This document shows, piece after piece, positions 34,570 through 44,335 of a stretch of DNA of 64,000 nt. The notes below the pieces were generated by a model that saw only the letters and a list, made by a program, of their open reading frames with translations, made no database searches and was not told the DNA's origin. The DNA comes from Fasciola hepatica. Its lineage: Eukaryota > Platyhelminthes > Trematoda > Plagiorchiida > Fasciolidae. How positions within the stretch are numbered: the stretch's first letter is position 1; each line of letters begins with the position of its first letter. The stretch lies in the NCBI GenBank assembly GCA_948099385.1, contig CANUEZ040000020.1:4434501-4498500 (forward strand). The letters are read 5' to 3'. Position numbers and translations under genes: made by a program.

Positions 34570-36092
34570 TCTAGTAACTTGATCAAAATTCACTATCAGA
34601 ATTAATCTCATTCCACTTACGATCTGGAGCCTCCTTGAACGCATGGACGGTCCCTAGTTCTATCGCCTCTTCCGGCAGTCTATTCCAGCAGTTAACCATC
34701 CCACTTCTAAGGAAGTGAGATCAAACTATCAGCCTAGATGGCTCTTTAGCCAGCTTCTTTCCACGACCTCTTGTTCTGGAGCCTGTGGCCACAGGGAATT
34801 GACTCTCTAGTCTAAGTTCCGATAAGCCTCTGATTATCTTAAATGTCTCTGTGAGATCCCCTGGTAGTCTTCTTCTTTCTATAGAGAGAAGCCTGAGGTC
34901 CTGGAGTCTCTGCTAATACAGCTTGTCCCTCTGACCCTTAATCATGCGCGTTGCAGGAAGTACTTTTCCCAAACAGGTGGCATCCTCCTTGTAGAAGAGT
35001 GAACACGCCTGAACACAGAGGTCTTAATATAGGCATGAATACTGGCATGAAAACACTTGGCTATCCGCACGAAAACGCTGATCTCAACCTGGAGTGCTCA
35101 CCGTTTGACTTTCTTGCAACTGCTGCACACTGATCCGACCGCTTAAGATCAGAAGCCAACGAAATTCTGAGGTCTTTCACCCTGTTCACTGCCTCCATAG
35201 TGAATGGGCCTTGGTCTTGTGCGACGGTCAAGCTTGTCGCTGCCCGTGACAACAAGTGGCTCTTCCCAGCATTGAGAGGTAAGTCTCACCTCTGTGCCCA
35301 GTTAAGAACGGCAAGTACGTCTCTGCTCAGCTACACTCTCCGCTAAGCTCCCACCAACTTCACATCTGCGAAGAAGCTTGGTGACTGTAGGAATGAGGCT
35401 AAATCAAGAAGCAGAAGAAATAGAAGCGGGCTTAGTATGGAACCCTGCGGTACTCTACTGGTGACGTCCTCTGGTTTAGAGTTCTTGTCACCTACTCTCA
35501 CGTAAAACTCTCTACCGGTGAGGAAGCCCATTGACCATTCCTGAGTCTGCATGCTTATACTACTTCAGCTTGATTAGTAGAAACCGAGGCTTGACCGAGT
35601 CAAATTCCATGCTAAATTCAAGGTTACATACTTCTCCTTGTTTATCTTCATCCACTCTTTGAGTGACTTCGTTTAGGAAGCTCAAGAGATTGGTCGAGCA
35701 AAACCTGTTTCTTGGAAATCCTCGTTGAGCTGGGCAAGGCACAGAATGTTCTGGAAGGTGCCCGCAGAGGTACGCCCGGATGATCTCCAACACCTTGCAT
35801 AGGATGCAGGCTGGGCTAACAGGTCTATTGTTCCCCATTTCACAGCGTGGTCCGTCTATGTGTATAGCTACCACTTCCGCGTTTTTGCAGTCCTGTAGCA
35901 ACCTTGCATGGTCCAGGGTGGCCTTATATAACCTATATACTAGAAGGGATAGGGTATCAGCCAACGGCCTAATGGTAGCAGGAAGGATGTCATCTGGGCT
36001 GGCATACTTATGGATATCCAACTCCTCAATGTGTTTGCGTACGATTTCCTCCTTAAGTCCTGAGTCCCAGAATCCGGCCCACTCTCCAGTTT
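34570..36092 (-). pseudogene. CR1-like LINE, reverse transcriptase half of ORF2
   Basis: Minus-strand order: 'SGLKEEIVRKHIEELDIHKY' (36,073-36,014), 'SPDDILPATIRPLADTL', 'NNRPVSPACILCKVLE' and 'FCSTNLLSFLNEVTQR' (to about 35,630). A frame change near 35,556 follows, then 'VPQGSILSPLLF' and 'FFADVKLVGA' (YADD box degraded, about 35,350), 'RVKDLRISLASDLKRSDQCA' near 35,190, and the C-terminal 'LRLLSIERRRLPGDL' and 'RSGMVNCWNRLPEEAIELG' (about 34,900-34,630). This is the RT, thumb and tail order of CR1/Jockey-type LINEs. Stops and at least one frameshift make it dead. The endonuclease half lies at 43,066-44,335 in the same orientation. Confidence 0.85.
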
Positions 36093-36147
36093 ACAGCCTT
36101 AGCAAACAGCAACCTGCAGCATTAGACCTGTAGATACCCCACGATAG

Positions 36148-36345
36148 GATTTGTCACACATCCTCTAGATCTATCATATAAACTTGCCATCTGGGTTCCT
36201 AGTGTGCCCCAGCTGCTTTTTTATGACCCGGAAAACACTACTATGGAATCTGTCATATATCCACCAGACCTATTAAGCAAACTTGCCATTCAGGCTCTTC
36301 GTTTTGCCCAGCTGCTTTCTCACGTAGCCCTCAGACATTATAGCC
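36148..36345. repeat. Diverged tandem duplication (two ~99-bp units)
   Basis: The unit at 36,148-36,246 is repeated at 36,247-36,345. Shared blocks include 'TGTCA.A.ATCC', 'AAACTTGCCAT', 'CCCAGCTGCTTT' and 'GACCC/GCCCT..GA.A'. Divergence is considerable. Function unknown. Confidence 0.55.
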
Positions 36346-36842
36346 CAAATAAACCTCCACGGCTTTATTTCCTCGAAAAATAAGACTTCCCAGTGAACGG
36401 CAGAATCGGTAATCAATAACTTTGCCTGGTAGTGCAAGCCCAGTTAGCCCTCACGAACACCGAATAACAATACCAAGGACTCCTCATTTCACTTGGACCA
36501 CTGTGCTTCAGTACCAATCTCCGTACTCTTGTCTGTTATTTCGATCACGCTAACCCGCAGCTGGAACATCTCCCAGACTGTTATCCTCCTTCTTTTCAAT
36601 TTCAGAACCACCCGGCCATCACTTCGCCTGGCTGTATATATCGTGGAGACAGCTTATCTTTTTCTCTGCTCGTCTACAACCGCACCAAAGGCTGGCTACC
36701 ACTAATACCATCTAGCCACCGGGTTTCACCCACAAGAAGGCCTGGTATTGCTGCATATGCCCCTCTGAGGCTTACTGAACAATTCTCAATGCAAGACCCT
36801 CCGATGTCGAAGCAACCGTGCAAGGACTCCCAATTAAATAGT

Positions 36843-36846
36843 GATC
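36843..36846. repeat. Target-site duplication (GATC), left
   Basis: GATC directly precedes the left LTR and is repeated directly after the right LTR at 42,282-42,285. Four-to-six-base duplications are usual for Ty3/Gypsy integrases. Confidence 0.9.
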
Positions 36847-37154
36847 TGTAGCGGTTGCCATCTTCGTTCATACTTTTACCACGTTTATTGTTTAACTGAA
36901 CGCTGACTGCCAAGCGCGGTTGCCATTTGACCGTTGCTCTTGCGCACGCTCTCACGCACGCTCCCAAATACTCGCTAACCACTATCTCTCCCAATCGCCT
37001 TCTCGTTCTCACGGGTCGTGGAGAATACTGTTCTGGTTAACATATTTGTGCAGTGCCGCACATTAGAGTAACGTGCAGGTGGTCCACGCAGTACAAAGGA
37101 CCGAAGCACGCGTTTACTAAGGAAACCGCGAAGTAAGGTCTAATCAACCTTACA
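36847..37154 (+). repeat. 5' LTR of the CsRn1-type element (308 bp)
   Basis: Begins TGTAGCGG and ends CCTTACA, so it has the TG...CA form. It matches 41,974-42,281 at 307 of 308 positions by eye. The LTR should hold the promoter and polyadenylation signal; I do not see a strong canonical TATA box, and the transcription start cannot be placed. Confidence 0.97.
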
Positions 37155-37156
37155 AT

Positions 37157-37174
37157 TGGTGAGCCCGACGTGAT
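37157..37174 (+). other. Primer-binding site (tRNA-Trp)
   Basis: Two bases after the 5' LTR, TGGTGAGCCCGACGTGAT pairs with the 3' end of eukaryotic tRNA-Trp at 17 of 18 positions (one mismatch at the seventh base, G for C). First-strand cDNA would be primed here. A tRNA-Trp primer is the described choice of CsRn1-clade elements. Confidence 0.9.
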
Positions 37175-37411
37175 CCTCAGGTCACGTGAGTTTCCTTGTT
37201 TTCTACCGTTCAAGGTCCCGTCTGCGTACGTTTTTGTGTGTTTTATTGTTTCCCTATCTTGATTTTTTTTGGTTGGTTTACCAAATAATTTTTTTTTCTC
37301 GTCCATACATATTTTGTGTCTAATTCGTCGTAATTTTTTTTTTCGCGAAGACTGTAGTGCCCCATTGGTCGTTGATTTCTTTTCCCGTCTGTATTCCATA
37401 AAGTAATCGCT

Positions 37412-38212
37412 ATGTCTGCCGAACGGAAATCCTGCTCAGACCCCACCGTTGGGGCCATCACGCTGCACATACCGGCATTCACGCCTGCTGATCCAGAACT
37501 CTGGTTCACGCTGGTTGAGTTAGAATTCGAAAACTGCCGTATAACCAGTGACGCCAGCCGTTTCAGGTGGGTAGCAGGCCGCCTCCCGCCAGAGGTCACA
37601 ATGCAAGTAAGGGACGTAATAATCTCTTCCCGAAGCTATGAGGCTTTAAAGGAGGCTGTCATTGCCCGCACGACCCCAACGCAAGACCAACGTATGCAAC
37701 AACTTCAAAACGTTGAGCTTGGAAGTAGGAAGCCCTCCGAACTGCTGCGTGAGATGCAGCGCTTGAGAGGACCGACAATAGGTGAGGACCCGCTCTTGAG
37801 GGAACTTTGGCTGCAGCGTTTGCCGCATAACATTCCAGTTTTACTAAGTGCCGCGCGCAAATGCTCGCTAGAGGAAACTGCAGCGGTAGCTGATGACATT
37901 ATGTCACGATACAACCCCGCTGTAGCTGGAGTAACCAGGCCGTCCGTCGCAACGGTGCCTGCCTTGCCAACATCTAACGAACTCGCATCAGTTTTGTCTA
38001 GAATTGACGCGAGCCTGCAACGCCTAGCAGTTAGAAGTGGGTCACAGGAGCGGCACCGCGCACGCTCACCTAGGCTCCATAGTCCGTCATTGCGACGCCG
38101 TTTCGTCGGTTCTTCAAAAGAAGGATATTGTAAGTACCACAGTCGCTTCGGTGAGGGAGCCAAACGATGCGAACGAGGGTGTACGTTTCCCGGTGCTCAT
38201 CAGGGAAACTAA
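37412..38212 (+). CDS. Gag polyprotein of the CsRn1-type element (266 aa)
   Basis: Gag forms the virus-like particle and binds element RNA. The ATG at 37,412 follows a 257-bp leader and is the first long frame after the primer site. The N-terminal two thirds has the Leu/Arg-rich pattern of Gypsy capsids (for example [14 protein letters not shown]). It is followed by an Arg/Ser-rich linker (about residues 205-235). Near the C-terminus lies the zinc-finger-like motif C240-x2-H243-x9-C253-x3-C257, the CHCC form typical of the CsRn1 clade instead of the usual CCHC. The stop (38,210-38,212) comes directly after the slippery heptamer, so most ribosomes should make Gag alone. Intact; no damage seen. 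Confidence 0.93.
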   Translation: MSAERKSCSDPTVGAITLHIPAFTPADPELWFTLVELEFENCRITSDASRFRWVAGRLPPEVTMQVRDVIISSRSYEALKEAVIARTTPTQDQRMQQLQNVELGSRKPSELLREMQRLRGPTIGEDPLLRELWLQRLPHNIPVLLSAARKCSLEETAAVADDIMSRYNPAVAGVTRPSVATVPALPTSNELASVLSRIDASLQRLAVRSGSQERHRARSPRLHSPSLRRRFVGSSKEGYCKYHSRFGEGAKRCERGCTFPGAHQGN

Positions 38213-41200
38213 ACCCCCGGCCCGTGGTGGCGACCCACGAAGCCGGGTATCACACCAATAGTCGTCTTTTGAACGTAAGGGACATCATTTCAAATAACCT
38301 ATTCCTTGTAGATACCGGTGCCGAAGTGAGCGTCCTCCCCCGAGCGAAAGACGACAATAGCACACCGCAGGCCCAAACACTACGCGCTGCCAATGGCACG
38401 GCCATCCCAACGTTTGGCCAGCGGTCGCTCACCTTAAACTTGGGTTTAAAGCGTAATTTTCGTTGGGTATTCATCATCGCCGACGTCCCGTACCCAATTC
38501 TGGGCATTGACTTCCTGCAGCACTTTGACTTGTTAGTTGATGCACGGCGCCGCAGAGTGGTGGATCGTCAGACCACTCTCGCCGTTGCGGGTCATAATTC
38601 GCGAGTGAATCACGTCACGCCATTTTACGTTCAACCACCGGCACACCAAACTTATGGCGAACTCATCGCTGCCTACCCGGCCATGTTTCGGCAGGCCGGG
38701 CCTCTCCCAGCAGTGACGACCAGTGTCACTCACCATATCGATACTAAGGGACCCCCAGTGTTCAGTAGGCCGCGCCGGTTAGCACCAGACAAGCTTCGTG
38801 TTGCACAGGCCGAATTCGAACATATGCTAGAACTGGGTATAATACGCCCTTCTAGTAGCCCTTGGGCTTCCCCCCTTCATATGGTTCCTAAGGCTAGTGG
38901 CGACTGGCGACCCTGTGGTGATTACAGAGCGCTTAACAAAGTCACCGTCCCGGACCGATACCCGATTCCCCATATACAGGATCTTACTTCGTCTTTATCA
39001 GGTTGCTCCATCTTCAGCCGTATCGATTTGGTTCGGGCGTACAACCAGATCCCGGTAGCAGAGGCCGATATCCCTAAAACTGCCGTCACTACACCTTTCG
39101 GGCTGTTCGAGTTTCTGCGAATGCCGTTTGGACTCAGCAATGCAGCCCAGACCTTTCAACGGTTCATGCACGAGGCAACTCGTGGTTTGGAAAATGTCCA
39201 CGTATACTTGGATGATATTTCGGTGGCGAGTTCTTCAGAGCAAGAGCACGCTACGCACTTACGAGCACTTTTCGAACGCCTTAGCCAGCACGGCGTTACG
39301 ATCAATATCGCGAAATGCGAATTAGGCCGGTCTGATATCACGTTCATAGGACATTCTATTTCATCCTCGGGTATCCGCCCTCTGTCAGATAAAGTTTCCG
39401 CTATTCGCGACTACCCTGAACCCCAATCTTTTCGCCAGTTGCGTCAGTTTGCCGGTCTGGTGAATTTCTACCGCCGATTTATTCCTCACTGTGCGGAAAT
39501 GATGCAACCCCTCACCGACCTGTTGCGCGGAGGTAAGCGGAAGTTCGTGTTTCCCGACACAGCACAAGCTGCATTCGCCTTGGTCAAAGATGCTGTCGCC
39601 AACACAGCACTCCTTACCCACCCTGACCCTTTGGCTCCTATTTCGGTAGTGACGGATGCCTCGGACACAGCGGTTGGAGCAGTACTGCAACAGTTCGTAG
39701 ATGACTCTTGGCAACCTTTAGCATTCTTCTCCAAGCGGCTCCAACCCGCGGAATCAAGGTACAGCACGTTCGGTAGAGAGTTATTAGCCATCTACTTGGG
39801 AATTCGTCATTTTCGACATGCACTCGAAGGCCGTTCGTTCACGGTGTTTACAGACCACAAGCCTTTGGTTTACGCACTGAAGTCAGCTTCCGATCGATAC
39901 TCACCACGCGAGATTCGCCACTTAGACTTTGTCTCACAGTTTACTGTGGACATACGACACGTCTCTGGGGTACTTAATCCCGTCGCAGACGCCTTATCGC
40001 GCGTATATCAACTAAGTCTGGCACAAACGCCTAACATCAACTTAGACGCAATGGCACAGGCTCAAACTACGGACCCTGACATCGAACAACTTAGACAAAA
40101 CGGTTCTTTGAGTTTAACCACAGTGCCTATCCCAGCTTCCCAGAATACCATCGTGTGCGATGTGTCGCAAGGTCTCCCTAGGCCAGTAGTTCCTGCTGCC
40201 CACCGGTATCCTACGTTCATGTCACTCCATAATCTGGCTCATCCGGGTGTGACTGCCTCGGTGAAACTGATAACTGAGCGTTTTGTTTGGCACAATGTCA
40301 AACGCGATGTCCGTCAATGGGCTCGTGCTTGTCTGCAGTGTCAACGTGTTAAGACCCATAGGCACACTAAGGCAGCGTTAGCCAGGTTCCCAGAACCTGA
40401 AACACGTTTTCATCATGTGCACGTCGACCTCGTAGGACCACTTCCACCTTCGCTTGGGTACGTTTACATACTCACATGCGTGGATCGTTTTACTCGCTGG
40501 CCGCAGGCCATCCCTATCCCTCGTCCCACCTCGGAAGAGGCCGCGAAAGCTTTTCTGACCGGTTGGGTTAGTCATTTCGGTTGCCCGGCAATAGTAACCA
40601 CCGATCGCGGTACACACTTTGACGGCGCTTTCGGCAGCCTACTCGCTACGCTCGGTTGCCAACACGTTAAGACGACAGCTTACCACCCTCAGGCCAATGG
40701 TATGGTTGAGCGTTTCCACCGACAATTAAAAGCCGCTCTTCGAGCAAACGGTAACCCCCTTTGGAGTGAAACACTACCATTAGCACTCTTAAGCCTGCGT
40801 AGTACCGTTAAGGAGGAGTTACACACAACACCGGCCGTACTAGTATATGGCTGTCCACTTCGTCTGCCTGGGGAGTTGGTAGCCCCCTCATCAACCGTGA
40901 CTTTCGACTACGGTGACTATGCTCAGCGCCTTACGCAGCACATGCGAGTGCTCAAGGCCAGTCCGCCGCGTGAACAACAGTCTACAAGTTATGTCCCAAC
41001 TGCGTTAGGAACCGCTACTCATGTATTCCTTCGCGTCGATGGCGTTCGATCACCACTACAAGCGCCATACACTGGCCCGTTTTCGGTGATAAAACGGAGG
41101 GCAAAAACATTTGTCATAGATATCAACGGACGACACGACACCGTATCTATCGACCGTCTCAAGCCTGCCGTCATTGAGTGCAAGCCGCTCGGCCAATTTA

Positions 41201-41400
41201 CACCCACTCAAGTCGCTCAGTCACCTGCATCGAGCGAGTTACCACTCGAACCACCCCCAATTACGCCTAGTGAGGACTCGGCAGCTAGTCCATCAGATTC
41301 TCCAACCGTACCCGCAACGCGAAGTAGCCGTCGCGGTCGCCAACTACGAAATCCCGTCCGCTTCGCCGATTTCGTGACGATTTTTACAACCGACTGTTAG
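38167..41400 (+). CDS. Pol polyprotein of the CsRn1-type element
   Basis: The frame overlaps the end of gag and is probably entered by -1 frameshifting at 38,203-38,209; the ATG at 38,167 is only the first Met of the open frame and I use it for numbering. Protease: [11 protein letters not shown] with Asp49. RT: YLDD at residues 347-350. RNase [10 protein letters not shown] with Asp497 and TDHKPL further on. Integrase: zinc finger ending [10 protein letters not shown] (about residue 720), catalytic triad Asp754, Asp813 and Glu848 (VDLVGP, TDRGTHF, NGMVERF), then the GPF module ([10 protein letters not shown]) and a Pro/Ser-rich tail. No stop or frameshift occurs in 1,077 codons, and all catalytic residues I can place are present. 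This supplies cDNA synthesis and integration. Confidence 0.95.
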   Translation: MRTRVYVSRCSSGKLNPRPVVATHEAGYHTNSRLLNVRDIISNNLFLVDTGAEVSVLPRAKDDNSTPQAQTLRAANGTAIPTFGQRSLTLNLGLKRNFRWVFIIADVPYPILGIDFLQHFDLLVDARRRRVVDRQTTLAVAGHNSRVNHVTPFYVQPPAHQTYGELIAAYPAMFRQAGPLPAVTTSVTHHIDTKGPPVFSRPRRLAPDKLRVAQAEFEHMLELGIIRPSSSPWASPLHMVPKASGDWRPCGDYRALNKVTVPDRYPIPHIQDLTSSLSGCSIFSRIDLVRAYNQIPVAEADIPKTAVTTPFGLFEFLRMPFGLSNAAQTFQRFMHEATRGLENVHVYLDDISVASSSEQEHATHLRALFERLSQHGVTINIAKCELGRSDITFIGHSISSSGIRPLSDKVSAIRDYPEPQSFRQLRQFAGLVNFYRRFIPHCAEMMQPLTDLLRGGKRKFVFPDTAQAAFALVKDAVANTALLTHPDPLAPISVVTDASDTAVGAVLQQFVDDSWQPLAFFSKRLQPAESRYSTFGRELLAIYLGIRHFRHALEGRSFTVFTDHKPLVYALKSASDRYSPREIRHLDFVSQFTVDIRHVSGVLNPVADALSRVYQLSLAQTPNINLDAMAQAQTTDPDIEQLRQNGSLSLTTVPIPASQNTIVCDVSQGLPRPVVPAAHRYPTFMSLHNLAHPGVTASVKLITERFVWHNVKRDVRQWARACLQCQRVKTHRHTKAALARFPEPETRFHHVHVDLVGPLPPSLGYVYILTCVDRFTRWPQAIPIPRPTSEEAAKAFLTGWVSHFGCPAIVTTDRGTHFDGAFGSLLATLGCQHVKTTAYHPQANGMVERFHRQLKAALRANGNPLWSETLPLALLSLRSTVKEELHTTPAVLVYGCPLRLPGELVAPSSTVTFDYGDYAQRLTQHMRVLKASPPREQQSTSYVPTALGTATHVFLRVDGVRSPLQAPYTGPFSVIKRRAKTFVIDINGRHDTVSIDRLKPAVIECKPLGQFTPTQVAQSPASSELPLEPPPITPSEDSAASPSDSPTVPATRSSRRGRQLRNPVRFADFVTIFTTDC
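38203..38209 (+). promoter_or_regulatory. Programmed -1 frameshift site G-GGA-AAC
   Basis: In the gag frame the last codons read CAG GGA AAC TAA, so the heptamer has the canonical X-XXY-YYZ form. A -1 slip re-pairs the tRNAs with GGG and AAA and continues into pol as Gly-Lys-Leu-Asn. The gag stop begins one base after the heptamer. I did not establish a downstream pseudoknot; the GC-rich stretch that follows (from 38,214) could form one. Copy A keeps the same heptamer. Confidence 0.8.
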
Positions 41401-41960
41401 CAATAAGTTGGGAAGTTCGCCATGGATTTACCAAACAACAGACCCGGGAAATTACAATCGGTAGTTATGATTTCATTTTCTTCTGGTCTCCTAGCGACTA
41501 CAACAACACCGAACATCGTTTGTGTGTTGTTATTACGGTCCAACATCCGCCGGCGCCCTCAGGTGCTATTTTGTTCCAGTTTACCTTGCCCTCTCTCAGA
41601 CGGATCTAACAAGTCACATTGGCTTCATCCGTAGCCTGGCTGACTCCCGTGCACGTTCAAGGAGCCAACCGCTCACTGGACAACGGGACGATTGGTCAGC
41701 CTGGCACTGGAGACGGCAACTGGACGCCTTTTTGGATGGACCTGACGAGGCATTTTCCGGCTTGCATTCGTATGAGACCCGCGGGCGCCAAAACACAGTT
41801 GGACCCACGCACATCGGACCTCGAGAGTGCAGGCACCGGTAAACTCATCAGCAGTCGTTCGACGTCAACAACAATATAACGGACAAGCTATGAGGAGTTC
41901 CTGGACAACCAATAATTCCGGCTTACCATCACGATCGAAGCCCAACTCCGTCGGACTTCT
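41401..41960 (+). other. 3' untranslated region of the CsRn1-type element
   Basis: About 570 bp between the pol stop and the polypurine tract, long for a compact element. It includes overlapping open frames of 106 codons (41,522-41,842) and 86 codons (41,619-41,879). Neither has a signal peptide, transmembrane segment or other envelope-like feature, so I do not call a third gene. Confidence 0.6.
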
Positions 41961-41973
41961 AGGAGGAGGCCCC
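41961..41973 (+). other. Polypurine tract
   Basis: AGGAGGAGGCCCC directly abuts the 3' LTR. A purine-rich block at this position primes second-strand synthesis. The four terminal C make the exact RNase H cut uncertain; the primer may be just the nine purines. Confidence 0.7.
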
Positions 41974-42281
41974 TGTAGCGGTTGCCATCTTCGTTCATAC
42001 TTTTACCACGTTTATTGTTTAACTGAACGCTGACTGCCAAGCGCGGTTGCCATTTGACCGTTGCTCTTGCGCACGCTCTCACGCACGCTCCCAAATACAC
42101 GCTAACCACTATCTCTCCCAATCGCCTTCTCGTTCTCACGGGTCGTGGAGAATACTGTTCTGGTTAACATATTTGTGCAGTGCCGCACATTAGAGTAACG
42201 TGCAGGTGGTCCACGCAGTACAAAGGACCGAAGCACGCGTTTACTAAGGAAACCGCGAAGTAAGGTCTAATCAACCTTACA
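41974..42281 (+). repeat. 3' LTR of the CsRn1-type element (308 bp)
   Basis: Copy of 36,847-37,154 with a single difference (A at 42,099 against T at 36,972). It is followed at once by the GATC target duplication. Confidence 0.97.
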
Positions 42282-42285
42282 GATC
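42282..42285. repeat. Target-site duplication (GATC), right
   Basis: Pairs with 36,843-36,846. Confidence 0.9.
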
Positions 42286-43065
42286 GGTCCAGATTTGGCG
42301 AAGCTGTCCTCCTTCCCATGATGAAACAGCAAACAAAAACCACAGCTAACACCATGCCAAAAAGGCCTAACACGGACACAGAAAAGCCACAAGAAACCCA
42401 ACGGAATGATTTACTCGCACATTTACAAGCACAGCCTGGCCTATAGCAAAGGTTTTCATCCTTGTCTTGCCTTTTTTGTTCCTCGTGGACTCGGCTTTCC
42501 GATTGCTGATTGTTCCTTCCTGAAACTTCATCCATCTTCCACCAGCGGCAAATTTCGGACGCCAGATGACACACTACTTCTCATGGTAATTGTCTCATCT
42601 TTTCTGGAGGTACTATTCCTTTTCATGTCCACAAATCTATGAAAATTAGTTTTCCTCTGCGAACCTTCCGAAAATTCTTCCCCGCCTCTTTTGTCTCAAC
42701 ACCAATTACCTTTTTAAGCGAACATGAACATGCATCACTGACCATTTTCTTGCATCATTCTTGTGAATATTGTATTTTCTGCGTCCTAAGACAATGTCCG
42801 TCTGAACATTTCTACATCCGGCTGACTCATTACTATTGCCGCAAATGACTCAAAATCAATTCCTACGGGCCGTGCATTCTTTTGTCGGTTTGCTTTATTT
42901 GAACTCTCCTCAGCCTTAGTCCATTGTTGATGCTATGTCTGAATCTCTGTTTAAAATCTGTGAATTTCCCATCCCATTCGGTGATATTGTAAACTCTGAT
43001 CATGCTTACGTGCGCGCCTCTCAACCACGGTCCATAAATATACCGTTATTATTATTATTATTTTG
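42286..43065. other. Unassigned insert X, right part
   Basis: Continuation of the DNA into which the CsRn1-type element inserted. No recognisable coding content on either strand. It ends with an ATT microsatellite (43,046-43,062), directly against the LINE linker. Confidence 0.5.
43046..43062. repeat. (TTA)n microsatellite
   Basis: A short perfect trinucleotide run at the junction between the LINE remnant and insert X. Confidence 0.9.
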
Positions 43066-44335
43066 TCCGTCGGAAGAGTCGCCCTCTCAAAACGTATCTG
43101 CACACCGTTAGCTATTCTGTGCACACAACTGAAATACCCACCCAGAGCATCTGCTTTGCTTTGGTTGTCTGCTGCTACTTCATGATCATGGGCCGTCAGC
43201 CGTCCTACTGCACCTCTGAAAGAACCCTGAGACTGCACGTATGTACAGTACTTCTTTGGATGCTTTTTGATACTGTGGGCCAACTTCATTTGATACATGC
43301 GCTCTGCAGATCACAAGGGGTCCACCATCTCATTTCTATGCTTGGTATATCGAGTCCAGGCCTGACGTCTACCGGAAGCTTTGGAAAGAGCCCAGCTACG
43401 GTTTCCACACTTGACTGAGTTCCCCGTTGAAGCCCACCACCACGCTGGCATTCCGTCAAACCTCCTACGGTCTTAAGGAGCGAACTTGTTTTGTAGATTC
43501 TGACCACCTGCCAGCTTTCCTCCAAAGTAGCATCTTCCGCTATGTCCCGTGTTAGATTGACCGCTCTATTTCGAAGCCTAGGGACATCCATACTTGCGAA
43601 GCTTCTGACCACTCTCGAGGTTACTTTAAGTTGCCGCATGTGAAGAGTAACTTTGACCCTCACGCGGTCACTCTTGTCCAACGGAGAGTGAACCTGGAGT
43701 TTCGCTACATTGTTCTCACGATTTGTTATCACTAGATCCAACAAGGACGGCAAACTATAAGTCCTATACCTGGTATCTTCCCTCTCGTGTCGAAACGGAG
43801 TATTCGAATGCAGCCATTGTAGATATCCGTCCTCTTGGGTCCCCTGGCTACAGGCCTCGACTGCCCAGTCTGTGTAGTAGGTTGAAGTCTCCAACTGTCA
43901 TGACTTTTTTAGCCTCCTTAACCAGCATGGTAAGTAGGCGGAGAAGTTGAACGTCCTCATCTTGGTCTGTACCCGGGGACCTACACGCAGACCACATTTA
44001 CTTTTCTGTTCGGGAATGTGAGCGCAACCGTGCATAGTTGTATATTTCGAGTGCAAGCCATAGTCCGTGAGTCCAGATGGTTTGTGCCTGCCCTAGCGAG
44101 GACGGCCACTCCGCCCTCTACGCAGTCATGCTCCGTGTCCTGCCTAAAGACAGAAAAACCATTTTCTGTCATTACCGGCACGTGGTCATCCTTAGAGGGC
44201 CATGTTCCCGTGACGGCAACCGTGGACGTGTTTTGCTCCTCTGCGGCTCCGAAGAGCTCCATCCACTTGCTCCTGATGCCAAATGCTTTGGTGTAAAGCG
44301 CCACCGCATTTGATTCGACGCGTATGGCTTTTTTG
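43066..44335 (-). pseudogene. CR1-like LINE, endonuclease and linker of ORF2
   Basis: Minus-strand order: 'STVAVTGTWPSKDDHVPV' and 'ENGFSVFRQDTEHD' (about 44,220-44,130), 'GGVAVLARAGTNH', 'VMTVGDFNLL' near 43,890, 'HSNTPFRHEREDTRYRTYS', 'PSLLDLVITNRENN' and 'HSPLDKSDRVRVKVTLHM' (43,800-43,640). A degraded region follows, then the linker 'AHSIKKHPKKYCTYVQSQ' and 'ALGGYFSCVH' (43,280-43,110). This is the apurinic-type endonuclease and linker of a CR1/Jockey-type LINE. The usual TETW motif reads TGTW, so the catalytic Glu is lost. Stops and frame changes also occur (near 43,980 and 43,860). The RT half lies at 34,570-36,092. Confidence 0.8.

Larger units (their letters stand above)
36093..36846. 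other. Unassigned insert X, left part
   Basis: The DNA between the LINE RT half and the left LTR of the CsRn1-type element shows no coding content. It ends in GATC (36,843-36,846), the target-site copy. With 42,286-43,065 it forms about 1.5 kb of DNA that separates the two LINE halves independently of the CsRn1 insertion. Confidence 0.5.
36847..42281 (+). mobile_element. Complete CsRn1-clade Ty3/Gypsy LTR retrotransposon
   Basis: A 5,435-bp element with every structural part in place: identical-length LTRs, tRNA-Trp primer site, gag, a -1 shifted pol with protease, RT, RNase H and integrase all open, a polypurine tract and a 4-bp GATC target duplication on both sides. The CHCC gag motif and the tRNA-Trp primer are described marks of the CsRn1 clade, first found in Clonorchis sinensis. 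One base differs between the LTRs (T at 36,972, A at 42,099), so the insertion is recent. It lies within unassigned DNA X, which in turn lies within a LINE. It could be transposition-competent; expression cannot be judged from sequence. Confidence 0.95.

Noticed and set aside
37705..38163. 152-codon minus-strand frame
   Set aside because: Antisense shadow of the intact gag of the CsRn1-type element.
41522..41842. Possible envelope gene after pol
   Set aside because: No signal peptide, transmembrane segment or cysteine pattern. It is kept only as a note on the 3' region.
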